Shown: positions 7,123 to 14,456, counted from the first letter of the stretch. The stretch is 23,767 nt of DNA from Candidatus Methanoperedens sp. (GCA_023249275.1 JAHFCV010000013.1:1-23767), one strand, 5' to 3'. Notes: generated by a model from the letters alone, not told the origin. Made by a program: numbers and translations.

Positions 7123-7184
7123 TCAATTGATAGATATTTGTTAAGAAAAAATTATGTACTAAGCTTGTGTGTTACCCTCGTTTT

Positions 7185-8879
7185 ATGTTCCTGAAATTCA
7201 AAGACGAAGTTTCATCAATATTATCAAATGCAGTAGCCAGCGCAGGATTTGAAACCGACGACACGTCATTAAATGAAAGCCCTCATGCAGATATATCATC
7301 TTCTGTGGCTTTTAAGCTGGCTCCAAAATACAGGCGAAGCCCGAAAGATATATGTGAAGTTATATACAACAACATCAAGATACCTCCAGACTCCTATATC
7401 GAGAGGGCGGAAACTGCAGGGCCTTATATCAATTTTTTTGTCAGCCGCATCTTCCTCAACGAGACTACCCTGCGTGTTTTACTCGACAGGGAGAACTTCG
7501 GAAACCTGGGTTACAAGGGAAAAGTAATCCTGGAACACACATCAGCAAACCCTGACGGTCCTTTGCATATCGGTCATATCAGGAACTCTGTAATAGGCGA
7601 TACGCTTGCGCGGATATTGAAGCGCGCAGGATATGACGTCGAGACCCAGTATTATATAAACGATATGGGGAGGCAGATTGCAGTCGTTGTATGGGGACTT
7701 TCGAATTTCAAGTTCGATAAGACCAAAAAGAAAGACCATGCAATTGCCGAAGTGTACATAAACGCAAACAAGTCTCTTGTGGATGAAAAAGAGCACTCTC
7801 CAGAAGTGAACGGTATCATGAAAGAATATGAAACCGGGAACCCGGAGACAAACAAAAAATTCAAAGATGCAATCGATACCTGCATGGAGGGGATAAAAGA
7901 ATCACTCAGGCGAATGAATATTCACCATGATAAATTCATCTGGGAGTCACAGTTCGTGCGCTCAGGCTCTGTCAACAGGATGATGGATAGAATCAGGAAA
8001 CTTGACCGCGCCGAAATAAAAGACGATGCGTTAATGGTCGATTTAAATGATATGGGAATTCAAAAATCCCTGGTAATCCAGCGCTCTGACGGGACATCTC
8101 TTTATACCACCCGCGACCTTGCATATCATGAATGGAAAACAGGGCAGTGCGACAGGATGATTGATGTTCTCGGCGCAGACCACAAGCTCATTTCATCGCA
8201 ACTGAAAGCGATGCTTCGGATTCTTAATTTAAAGGAACCCGAAATCGTAATTTTTGAGTTCGTGTCGCTGCCCGAAGGCTCTATGAGCACGCGGCGCGGC
8301 GTTTTCATCTCGGCTGACGAATTGCTGGATGAGGTCGAAAAAGCGGCTCTTCTGGAAGTAAGAAAAAAGCGCCCGGATACGGATGAAGAGTTTAAAAAGA
8401 AGGTCGCGAGTTTTGTAAGCATAGGCGCAGTGAGGTACGATATAGTGAGGGTTTCTCCGGAAAAAGCCACCACCTTTGACTGGGCGGAAGCAGTAGACTT
8501 TGAAAAACAGGGCGCGCCCTTTATCCAGTACGCCCATGCCAGGGCATGCAGTATTATAAGGAATGCCGGGGACGAGGGGATTGCCTTTGAGACGTTTGAC
8601 CCGAATGTGCTTCTTGAGGAACAGGAAATAGCATTGATAAAAAAATTGTCATGCTTTGAAAATGCCATAGATAGCGCGGCGCGGGAATTAAAACCCAATT
8701 TCCTGGCGATTTATGCAAGGGAACTGGCAGATGCTTTTAACCAGTTTTACAGGTATGTGCCGGTTCTTGCCGCCGAGCCCGAGTTCAGGGCTGCGCGCCT
8801 GGCGCTTGTTGATTGTTCCCGAATCGTTCTGGCAAATGCGCTGGATACGCTCGGGATAACAGCGCCGGAATCCATGTAG
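7185..8879 (+). CDS. argS: Arginyl-tRNA synthetase
   Basis: Class I aminoacyl-tRNA synthetase charging tRNA-Arg (564 residues, normal length). The N-terminal tRNA D-loop-recognition domain covers roughly residues 1-110. The ATP-binding HIGH motif is at 128-131 within ANPDGPLHIGH. The KMSKS-like loop reads SMSTRRG. A C-terminal DALR-type anticodon-binding domain follows, ending in a typical RLALVDCSRIVLANALDTLGI stretch. ATG 7185 matches the family N-terminus (MFLKFKDEV); the in-frame GTG at 7167 would add six unlikely residues. There is no clear SD, and an AT-rich TATA-like stretch about 30 bases upstream suggests a leaderless or short-leader transcript. mobB-moaE follows on the same strand after a structured gap of 85 bases. 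Confidence 0.97.
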   Translation: MFLKFKDEVSSILSNAVASAGFETDDTSLNESPHADISSSVAFKLAPKYRRSPKDICEVIYNNIKIPPDSYIERAETAGPYINFFVSRIFLNETTLRVLLDRENFGNLGYKGKVILEHTSANPDGPLHIGHIRNSVIGDTLARILKRAGYDVETQYYINDMGRQIAVVVWGLSNFKFDKTKKKDHAIAEVYINANKSLVDEKEHSPEVNGIMKEYETGNPETNKKFKDAIDTCMEGIKESLRRMNIHHDKFIWESQFVRSGSVNRMMDRIRKLDRAEIKDDALMVDLNDMGIQKSLVIQRSDGTSLYTTRDLAYHEWKTGQCDRMIDVLGADHKLISSQLKAMLRILNLKEPEIVIFEFVSLPEGSMSTRRGVFISADELLDEVEKAALLEVRKKRPDTDEEFKKKVASFVSIGAVRYDIVRVSPEKATTFDWAEAVDFEKQGAPFIQYAHARACSIIRNAGDEGIAFETFDPNVLLEEQEIALIKKLSCFENAIDSAARELKPNFLAIYARELADAFNQFYRYVPVLAAEPEFRAARLALVDCSRIVLANALDTLGITAPESM

Positions 8880-8883
8880 TTAT

Positions 8884-8967
8884 GAAAAAAATTTATGAAA
8901 GTTTTATCGAACGACAGGTATGCAACAGCATACCTGAACACCGCATAAAGTGAGGTGTCGGTTTATG
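8884..8967 (+). ncRNA. Structured three-hairpin element leading into mobB-moaE
   Basis: Second copy of the element at 6574-6660, here on the plus strand between argS and the mobB start. An A/T-rich first stem surrounds the TTTATGAAAG block (8892-8901). The second hairpin, CAGGTATGC and GCATACCTG with loop AACA (8915-8936), is perfect. The third, at 8944-8967, pairs CATAAA with TTTATG and has a weaker interior. By hand about 58 of 76 aligned positions match the other copy. In hairpin two the two outer pairs differ on both sides and still pair. The GAGGTG ribosome binding site (8953-8958) and the ATG start (8965) fall inside the third hairpin, so folding would hide them. A regulatory leader is plausible, and a dispersed repeat is the alternative. 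Confidence 0.55.
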
Positions 8968-9786
8968 AAAATCATATCGGTAGTCGGGTATAAAAAAACA
9001 GGGAAAACCACATTGGTAGGGACGCTGGTTAAGGCTCTCAAGGAACACAGTTCTGTAGGAACAATAAAACACCTGCATGAGCACACGATTAACACGCCTG
9101 ATACAGATACCTGGAAACATGCGAAAGCCGGCGCTGATGTTGTGGTGGCTGTTACTCCTGACGAACTTGTGAAATTCTCGCGTGATAATAACCTTTCAAG
9201 CGCCTTGGATGAACTGGCTAATGCCGGAATGGATTTTGCTGTTGTTGAAGGTTTTAAAGATAGCAAACTGCCCAAAATAGCCCTCGGTGACGTTGAGGCT
9301 CCAGATATTATTAAACGGCTGGATAAGCCGGAAAGCGCGGATATTGAAGAACTGGTTAATATCATCCTGAAGCAGCCTGAATATCATACGCTTGAGTCGC
9401 TCATCCATAAAATCAGAAAGTCAAAGGACATAGAAAAAGCAGGTGCTATCGGGACATTCACGGGAATTGTAAGGGCTGTCTCAAAGGACGCCCACACGGA
9501 ATTCCTGGAATTTGAGGAATACGGCGGGCTTGCGCTGCAAAAAATGAATGAAATCTGCACAGGGCTTAAAGAAAAAGAAGGTATCATAGACGTGCTGATG
9601 CATCACAGGACTGGAATCATCAAAGCCGGTGAGGACATCGTCTATATCGTTGTGGCTGCCAGCCACAGGGAACAGCTTTTTCCGGTGCTGCGGGAAGCCA
9701 TTGAGCGTTTGAAGGTCGAAGTTCCTGTATGGAAGAAGGAGCACACATTAGAGGGGGAATGGTGGGTGCATGATAAAGACATTTGA
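8965..9786 (+). CDS. MobB-MoaE fusion, molybdenum/tungsten cofactor biosynthesis
   Basis: A two-domain protein of 273 residues. The N-terminal half is MobB-like, a nucleotide-binding protein linked to addition of the guanine nucleotide to molybdopterin. Its P-loop GYKKTGKTT starts at residue 8, with a TIKH block after the first helix. The C-terminal half (from about residue 150) is MoaE, the catalytic subunit of molybdopterin synthase. It shows GTFTGIVR, LEFEEYGGLA, HHRTGIIKAGEDIV, SHREQLFPVLREAIERLK and VPVWKKE, all in the family order. Such fusions are known in archaea. I chose ATG 8965 because GAGGTG lies 6 bases upstream, over the in-frame GTG at 8950. Its partner MoaD is not in the window. 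The winged-helix gene starts 11 bases after its stop, so the two are probably co-transcribed. Confidence 0.93.
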   Translation: MKIISVVGYKKTGKTTLVGTLVKALKEHSSVGTIKHLHEHTINTPDTDTWKHAKAGADVVVAVTPDELVKFSRDNNLSSALDELANAGMDFAVVEGFKDSKLPKIALGDVEAPDIIKRLDKPESADIEELVNIILKQPEYHTLESLIHKIRKSKDIEKAGAIGTFTGIVRAVSKDAHTEFLEFEEYGGLALQKMNEICTGLKEKEGIIDVLMHHRTGIIKAGEDIVYIVVAASHREQLFPVLREAIERLKVEVPVWKKEHTLEGEWWVHDKDI

Positions 9787-9797
9787 AGTGATATAAA

Positions 9798-10133
9798 ATG
9801 TCCCTCGAAAAACTCTTCACAGGCTCTGCAACCGCCAAAATACTTGCTGTCCTCTGGGAATACCAGGATATCGACCTCACGCTAACCGACATCGCAGATG
9901 AGGCAGAAATACATTACACCACTCTCATGAAGGCGCTGCCGTTGCTGGAAGAACTCGGCATGGTAACAATGACGCGGCAGGTCGGGAATGCCAAGCTATA
10001 CCAGATCAATAAAGAAGATATCGTGGTCAAAAGGCTTGTAAAATTCCTGAATGCGCTGGATATACGCATTGCAGAATGTGAGGTGGCTAAACAGGGAATG
10101 CCTGTTCACGAAAAAGAAATGGTTTTAGCCTGA
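9798..10133 (+). CDS. Winged-helix transcriptional regulator
   Basis: A 111-residue DNA-binding protein. Helices LTLTDIADEAEIHYTTLMKALPLLEELGMV form the helix-turn-helix, and the following MTRQVGNAKLYQIN reads as the wing strand pair. The C-terminus (VVKRLVKFLNALDIRIAECEVAK) is a helix suited to dimerisation. No ligand-binding domain is present. It starts 11 bases after mobB-moaE and so probably shares its transcript. It may regulate that operon, but nothing in the sequence proves its target. Confidence 0.8.
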   Translation: MSLEKLFTGSATAKILAVLWEYQDIDLTLTDIADEAEIHYTTLMKALPLLEELGMVTMTRQVGNAKLYQINKEDIVVKRLVKFLNALDIRIAECEVAKQGMPVHEKEMVLA

Positions 10134-10148
10134 AGTGTGATTTATCGC

Positions 10149-10571
10149 TCAAACAAACATAAACCTCTGCTCTTTCCGTATCCCTTCATCTACCTCCTCC
10201 GCATACCGCCTCTTCAAACCATCCAGCGTCTCCTGCGGCAGTTTGCTCACAATCGGGCAGCGCTCATCCACAGCATCCACATCAATAACAGGATATAACT
10301 CGCAGAGGGCAGGACGGCACCTGTATATGCGGCAGCGTTTCTCTTTATTAAGGAAGATACACTGTCCCCGTATCATCTTCACTGCATAGTAAATCCCATG
10401 CTCGCCTTTAGCCTGCCTGAAATACTTTCCCGGGTCAAGTTCAAGAGCGTATTCTTTCCTGACTTTTGCTATCAGGCCGGTTAACTCGTCCGCAGTCAGG
10501 ACAGCACAGTTGCGACAGCAGAGAGAGCCGCAGAGTTTAATATCGCAGTCAAGAGCGCCATTCGTTCCCAT
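10149..10571 (-). CDS. YkgJ-family Cys-rich (zinc/iron-chelating) protein
   Basis: A 140-residue protein with the spaced cysteines of the YkgJ/CxxCxxCC family. An N-terminal cluster (CDIKLCGSLCCRNC) is followed by the central QCIFLNKEKRCRIYRCRPALCELYP block and a final RCPI. Such proteins are thought to bind zinc or an iron-sulfur cluster, and their reaction is not established. The start lies two bases after the rubrerythrin stop codon, so the pair is co-transcribed and perhaps translationally coupled. This context suggests a role in oxidative-stress or metal handling, as inference only. Confidence 0.8.
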   Translation of the reverse strand: MGTNGALDCDIKLCGSLCCRNCAVLTADELTGLIAKVRKEYALELDPGKYFRQAKGEHGIYYAVKMIRGQCIFLNKEKRCRIYRCRPALCELYPVIDVDAVDERCPIVSKLPQETLDGLKRRYAEEVDEGIRKEQRFMFV

Positions 10572-10573
10572 GA

Positions 10574-11146
10574 CTACCAGTTTTCAGCCAGTACCTCAAA
10601 ATATGATTGCGGGTGCTTGCATGCAGGGCATTCTATTGGCGCGTCCGTGCCTTCATGGATATAGCCGCAGTTGCGGCAGTGCCATTTTACAGTGCTGTTC
10701 TTCTTAAAGACAGAACCCGTCTTTACGCTCTTTAACAGCACCCTGTACCGCAATTCATGGAATTGCTCAACTTCACCGATTTCCGTAAACGTCTCTGCGA
10801 CTTTCGGGAATCCCTCTTCTTTTGCAATCCTTGCAAATCCGGGGTAAAGCGTGCCCCATTCAAGTTTTTCACCCTCGGCTGCTGCGAGTAAATTGTCAGC
10901 GGTCTTCCCGATAACGCCGGCAGGATACATTGCCGTTATCTCCACATCACCGCCCTGAAGGTGCTTGAAGAACATCTTTGCATGTTCCTTTTCATTATCA
11001 GCAGTCTCAAGGAAAATCGCTGATATCTGCTCGTATCCTTCGTTTTTTGCCGCGCTTGCAAAGTATGTATAGCGGTTTCTTGCCTGGGATTCCCCGGCAA
11101 AGGCTGCAAGCAGGTTCTTTTCGGTTTTACTTCCTTTCAGGTTCAT
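10574..11146 (-). CDS. rbr: Rubrerythrin
   Basis: A peroxide-reducing non-haem iron protein of anaerobes (190 residues, typical length). The N-terminal ferritin-like four-helix domain carries the di-iron ligands in ESQARNRY, ETADNEKEHA and EIGEVEQFHELRY. The C-terminal rubredoxin-like domain (about residues 150-190) has WHCRNCGYIHEG and CPACKHPQSYFEV, the four cysteines for a single iron. It would convert hydrogen peroxide to water using electrons from a rubredoxin-type donor. It has no SD, but an AT-rich TATA-like run lies about 25 bases before the ATG. It sits between a small membrane protein gene (31 bases upstream) and the YkgJ-like gene (2 bases downstream). Confidence 0.95.
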   Translation of the reverse strand: MNLKGSKTEKNLLAAFAGESQARNRYTYFASAAKNEGYEQISAIFLETADNEKEHAKMFFKHLQGGDVEITAMYPAGVIGKTADNLLAAAEGEKLEWGTLYPGFARIAKEEGFPKVAETFTEIGEVEQFHELRYRVLLKSVKTGSVFKKNSTVKWHCRNCGYIHEGTDAPIECPACKHPQSYFEVLAENW

Positions 11147-11177
11147 CTTAAATTATTTGGATAATAAAAAAATTAGC

Positions 11178-11333
11178 TTATTCTTTCACAAGCAGGTAGC
11201 TACCGATTGCAATCACAATCAAAGCTATTACGCTTATCATAATACTTTTTGGAGTATTGGTCACTCCTTCCACACCGCCAATTATTCCTATTGCATACAG
11301 CACATAGCCTGCCATTTTTTTATTACAGCACAT
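11178..11333 (-). CDS. 51-residue predicted membrane protein
   Basis: A short gene with an ideal AGGAGGT SD placed 5 bases before its ATG, the strongest ribosome binding site I noticed in the window. The product starts MCCNKKMAGY and has two hydrophobic stretches: roughly residues 8-20 (AGYVLYAIGIIGG) and 31-48 (IMISVIALIVIAIGSYLL), joined by a short polar turn (VEGVTNTPK). I do not recognise it. A TATA-like AAGTATAAATG lies about 55 bases upstream on the minus strand. Rubrerythrin starts 31 bases downstream on the same strand, so this may be the first gene of that operon. It is below usual annotation length limits. Confidence 0.75.
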   Translation of the reverse strand: MCCNKKMAGYVLYAIGIIGGVEGVTNTPKSIMISVIALIVIAIGSYLLVKE

Positions 11334-11407
11334 AAGACCTCCTAATATTATTGAAAATATGATTCTTATTATAACATTTATACTTTTCTTTTGGTAGAAA
11401 TTCAGAT

Positions 11408-11424
11408 GGTGTTAACTTAGCACC
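11408..11424. promoter_or_regulatory. Quasi-palindrome GGTGTTAA-C-TTAGCACC
   Basis: Eight-base arms with one mismatched pair around a central C. It lies about 75 bases upstream of the start of the small membrane protein-rubrerythrin operon, just upstream of that operon's TATA-like box. This is the position expected for an activator or repressor site. A single copy in the window. Confidence 0.35.
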
Positions 11425-11472
11425 TCCGAAAATCAAAACGTTAATTATTTATACGATGATGAAGTTTTTAGG

Positions 11473-11538
11473 GTTGCGATGGGCAGGACAATCTTTTTTA
11501 ATACACTAACCCCCACTCCCCAACCTGTCCATCGTAAC
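11473..11538 (+). other. Long inverted repeat with 15-base arms
   Basis: GTTGCGATGGGCAGG (11473-11487) can pair along its full length with CCTGTCCATCGTAAC (11524-11538) as plus-strand RNA, using two G-U pairs. The 36-base loop is pyrimidine-rich (TTTTTT, then CCCCCACTCCCC), and a T-rich run follows. On the minus strand the same two positions become A-C mismatches. It lies between the ribC 3' end and the promoter side of the rubrerythrin operon. It could be a small RNA, a ribC terminator or the remains of a palindromic element. Confidence 0.45.
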
Positions 11539-11595
11539 TGATTTTTATTCTGAATGCAACTCTAATGTAGAATTATATTTGTGATAATACCTCTA

Positions 11596-12066
11596 TTACC
11601 TTATCGTCCCGACATCGGCAAAACCCTGTCTCTGCCCTGTGCCTGCCTCACGCTGCAATTTTTCCTGGTGGAACAAGAGATTAATTACGTTCTGGGCATG
11701 CTCACGCGTGCGTTTTTCCATGAGCCACGCCAGCTCTTTTTCGTCCTTTGCCTCATCCTCATGCACAAAGACCTCGATGATGTGCGTGTTTGTCATCAAC
11801 TGCGCCTGTATTATTCCCTGCGAGGCTTCATGCGCGCACATCTTGTCGATGGGCTGCGAGCCGGGCATACCCAGAGCCATCACGATATCGCAATTTTTTT
11901 CCTCAACCAGTATCTTGCATGCCACAGGCAGGTCTTTCACTCCGGGAACCGTGCAGCGTTCAATCTGCACTGATGCGCCCTTTTTCAGCTCATCGATTGC
12001 TATTTTCCCCATGTTAATGCGGGAGAATGTGGTATCTGCGATTCCGACTTTATGCATATTTAACAT
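11596..12066 (-). CDS. ribC: Archaeal riboflavin synthase
   Basis: Makes riboflavin from two molecules of 6,7-dimethyl-8-ribityllumazine. The archaeal enzyme is related to lumazine synthase and not to bacterial riboflavin synthase. The protein (156 residues) shows the family blocks VGIADTTFSRINMG near the N-terminus, TVPGVKDLPVACK, CDIVMALGMPG, AHEASQGIIQAQLMTNTHIIEVFVHEDEA and REHAQNVINLLF, with a tail ending RQGFADVG as in methanogen homologues. ATG 12066 and ATG 12057 (MHKVGI) are both possible. A TATA-like TTTAATATAC at 12090-12081 lies about 28 bases before the latter, which would suit a leaderless transcript starting there. Confidence 0.93.
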   Translation of the reverse strand: MLNMHKVGIADTTFSRINMGKIAIDELKKGASVQIERCTVPGVKDLPVACKILVEEKNCDIVMALGMPGSQPIDKMCAHEASQGIIQAQLMTNTHIIEVFVHEDEAKDEKELAWLMEKRTREHAQNVINLLFHQEKLQREAGTGQRQGFADVGTIR

Positions 12067-12143
12067 AAAAAGCTTTAAACGTATATTAAATGATTTCTAA
12101 CTTTTATCGGCGAGACTGTAAAATAGTTTGGTGTTAAGCAAAT

Positions 12144-12212
12144 TCTTTGCGTCCTTTGCGCCCTCTGCGGTGAAAAATCCTGCACCGCAAAGCACGCCAA
12201 GAGCGCAAAGTT
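12144..12212. repeat. Palindromic CTTTGCG/CGCAAAG intergenic repeat
   Basis: The left arm at 12144-12173 (beginning TTCTTTGCGTCCTTTGCG) and the right arm at 12183-12212 (ending GAGCGCAAAGTT) are inverted copies matching at about 22 of 30 positions, separated by nine bases. Repeats of this CTTTGCG type are, from memory, scattered through many bacterial and archaeal genomes. It lies between divergent ribC and the aminotransferase gene. Confidence 0.6.
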
Positions 12213-12321
12213 GGTTTAAGCCAAAATTAAAACCAATAGATTTTACACACACTTATCGGCAAAAGATATACATGCAAGTTAGTTGTATTATGCAAAAATT
12301 ATCAAAGGAGAAACCACAATC

Positions 12322-13467
12322 ATGAACCTTGAAAATACTTTACTGATGATACCCGGTCCTGTGCCTGTGGCGCCGAGGATACTCCGCGCCATGTCAAAGC
12401 CCATAATCGGTCACCGCGGCAAGGAATTCGGCGACATGTACAATGAATGCAGAACAATACTCCAGGAGCTTTTCGGGACAAAAAATGATGTTTATATCAT
12501 AAGCGGTTCAGGGAGTTGCGCCATGGAAGCTGCCGTCGGAAATGTCATAGGTGAAAAAGATACACTCGTGACCATCGAGAACGGAAAGTTCGGGGAGCGC
12601 TTCAGGGAGATTGGCGAGCGCTACGGCAATGTAAAGCCGGTCAAATTCGACTGGACAAAAGGAGAGTCCATAGAGTTAGACAAAGTCGAGAGCACGCTGG
12701 CAGAAGGAGCCAAAGCCGTTACCCTTGTTCATAATGACACATCGGTGGGCATCAAGAACCCGGCAAAAGAAGTTGGGGAATTGGCTAAAAAATACGGCGC
12801 GCTGTTCATCATGGACGGCGTAACCACAATCGGAGGGGATGAAGTGCTTGTTGATAAATGGGGTGTGGATATTGCTGTTGTGGGTTCCCAGAAGTGTATC
12901 GGCGCCCCGCCAGGATTATCCGCAATTTCCGTGAGCAAGAAAGCATGGGATTCAATGGTCGAGAAGCCGCCTTATTATATGGATTTGAAAGCCTACAGGA
13001 AATCAGCAGGCAAAGAGACCGCACAGACCCCTTATACTCCGGCAGTTCCGCTGTTTTTTGCGCTGCATGAGGCCCTGCGTATTGTAAAGGAAGAAGGGCT
13101 TGATGCGCGCATTAAAAGGCATGCCAGGTTTTCAGAAGCCCTGCGCGCAGCCGCAGATGCGATGGATGTAGAGATGTTCCCGCAGTTGAACAAATATAGC
13201 AAATATTCAAACACCGTCACTGCCATGAAAATACCAACAGGCATAGACGACAAGAAACTTCGCGGCGGGATAAAGGAACTGGGCATCCAGGTTTCAGGCG
13301 GGCAGGGTTCTCTTGAAGGAAAGATATTCAGGATCGGAAGCATGGGCAATATAAGTAAACTGGATATTTTAAGCACGGTACAGGCTGTAGAGATAGTCCT
13401 TCACAGGAACGGTGTGGTTAAGAAAATGGGACCGGCTGTTGAGGCTGCCAGCAATATATTGAAATAA
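12322..13467 (+). CDS. Pyridoxal-phosphate aminotransferase (alanine-glyoxylate/serine-pyruvate type)
   Basis: A class V aminotransferase of 381 residues. The N-terminus MIPGPVPVAPRILRAMSKPIIGHRG is the family signature. The cofactor-binding region includes SGSGSCAMEAAV and HNDTSVGI, then the Asp of MDGVTTIGG. The Schiff-base lysine is Lys191 in VVGSQKCIGAPPG, followed by a family-typical tail with RIGSMGNI. It would interconvert small amino acids with glyoxylate or pyruvate, and the precise substrate cannot be read from sequence. I chose ATG 12322, which has AAGGAG 11 bases upstream, over the in-frame ATG at 12283. A TATA-like AAGATATACA lies near 12260. It stands alone on its strand and converges on the small membrane protein gene. 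Confidence 0.88.
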   Translation: MNLENTLLMIPGPVPVAPRILRAMSKPIIGHRGKEFGDMYNECRTILQELFGTKNDVYIISGSGSCAMEAAVGNVIGEKDTLVTIENGKFGERFREIGERYGNVKPVKFDWTKGESIELDKVESTLAEGAKAVTLVHNDTSVGIKNPAKEVGELAKKYGALFIMDGVTTIGGDEVLVDKWGVDIAVVGSQKCIGAPPGLSAISVSKKAWDSMVEKPPYYMDLKAYRKSAGKETAQTPYTPAVPLFFALHEALRIVKEEGLDARIKRHARFSEALRAAADAMDVEMFPQLNKYSKYSNTVTAMKIPTGIDDKKLRGGIKELGIQVSGGQGSLEGKIFRIGSMGNISKLDILSTVQAVEIVLHRNGVVKKMGPAVEAASNILK

Positions 13468-13474
13468 AATAAAT

Positions 13475-13831
13475 TTACTGCTGAGGTTTCAACAACTCAG
13501 CAGATTTGATATCTTCCAGGACTTTGGTGATAAGCGTCTTGGCATTTTCAAGATGCGCTGTCCCGCTGCCTGCCAGTTGGGTAAAATTATCCTGGATAAG
13601 AACTTCGTTTTCCTGCATCAAATGTATGTAATAAACAAGTATCGCCCAGTAAGCAGAACCGCCCAAAAACACTGCGGCGCCGATAACAACCAGCTGGTTA
13701 TATATCAAATAGGTTGTCATGCCCAGCGGGAACAGTGTTTGAACAGCAATCCAGCTATTGTACATTATTACCATGCCAAGTATAATGGGCACAATCCCGA
13801 TTATTAAAAGATTACTTTTACTGATTCTCAT
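13475..13831 (-). CDS. Small two-helix membrane protein, unknown function
   Basis: A 118-residue protein with two clear membrane segments: NLLIIGIVPIILGMVIMY (about residues 7-24) and QLVVIGAAVFLGGSAYWAI (about 46-64). A soluble C-terminal helix (LENAKTLITKVLEDIKSAELL) follows. I do not recognise a family. I chose ATG 13831 because GGAGGTG lies 8 bases upstream; the frame extends 29 codons further but without a good start. It is divergent from the peroxiredoxin gene, and a TATA-like TTTATATAG lies between them. Confidence 0.75.
   Translation of the reverse strand: MRISKSNLLIIGIVPIILGMVIMYNSWIAVQTLFPLGMTTYLIYNQLVVIGAAVFLGGSAYWAILVYYIHLMQENEVLIQDNFTQLAGSGTAHLENAKTLITKVLEDIKSAELLKPQQ
13478..13503. 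terminator. Hairpin between convergent genes
   Basis: CTGCTGAG (13478-13485) and CTCAGCAG (13496-13503) form a perfect 8-base-pair stem with a 10-base loop. It lies just after the aminotransferase stop codon and inside the last codons of the opposing membrane protein gene. An AT-rich run precedes it. It would suit a terminator acting on the aminotransferase transcript. Confidence 0.5.
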
Positions 13832-13953
13832 CTCTTTCCACCTCCACATAATATGTAAGTTCACTATATAAATCTGACTGATGCCTTCGCCTTCACGATA
13901 TTTTAATATACGATTCAAACATATTATCAGGGGGATAGAGGAGGAATTCGAAT

Positions 13954-14412
13954 ATGGTTAAAACAGGAAATAAAGTGAAGGATTTTACTTTAAGCGACCA
14001 GGACGGCAAAAAGATGCGCTTATTCGATATTACAGAAAAAAGAGTGCTTCTGTCTTTTCATCCCCTTGCCTGGACACCCGTATGTGCAGACCAGATGAAG
14101 TCGCTTGAAAAGAATCACGGCAGGTTTGAGAAACTGGGCACGGTTGCACTGGGTATAAGCGTGGATACCGTCCCGTCGAAAAAAGCCTGGGCAAAAGAGC
14201 TGGGCATCAAGAATACCAGGCTCCTTTCCGATTTCTGGCAGCATGGCGAGGTTGCAAAATTGTTTGGCATATTCAGGGAAAAGGAAGGATTTTCCGAACG
14301 GGCGAACATAATTATCGATGAAAAACAACAGGTAGTGTTCATGAAGGTCTATCCGATTGCACAACTTCCGGATATTGAGGAAATAATAAAAATTCTTGAG
14401 GGTTTAAAATAA
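13954..14412 (+). CDS. Peroxiredoxin, single-Cys (AhpC/TSA family)
   Basis: Reduces peroxides using a reactive cysteine (152 residues). The active site reads HPLAWTPVCADQM, the family PxxxTxxC pattern, with the peroxidatic Cys44. It is the only cysteine in the protein, so recycling must use another thiol; the thioredoxin encoded 140 bases downstream is an obvious candidate. The conserved Arg lies in SERANIIIDE. A strong GAGGAGG SD precedes the ATG by about 8 bases. A TATA-like TTTTAATATAC lies near 13900 in the divergent promoter region. Confidence 0.92.
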   Translation: MVKTGNKVKDFTLSDQDGKKMRLFDITEKRVLLSFHPLAWTPVCADQMKSLEKNHGRFEKLGTVALGISVDTVPSKKAWAKELGIKNTRLLSDFWQHGEVAKLFGIFREKEGFSERANIIIDEKQQVVFMKVYPIAQLPDIEEIIKILEGLK

Positions 14413-14456
14413 GGCTAAAAGGCAACTATTTTAAACCATAACGCTATACTGAATGT

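Noticed and set aside
8126..8698. Long minus-strand open frame inside argS
   Set aside because: A shadow of argS, which has full family motifs; the composition of the shadow (Ser/Phe-rich) is typical of antisense frames.
11157..11345. Plus-strand frame of 62 codons
   Set aside because: It is the shadow of the 51-residue membrane protein on the minus strand, which has a perfect SD.
11456..11541. Box C/D-like signals: ATGATGA at 11456 and CTGA at 11538
   Set aside because: No internal C' and D' boxes at the right spacing and no good terminal stem. The interval is occupied by a long hairpin instead, so a canonical C/D small RNA is not supported.
11639..12100. Long plus-strand open frame opposite ribC
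   Set aside because: ribC on the minus strand carries all family blocks; the antisense frame is Cys/Ser-rich with no recognisable domain.
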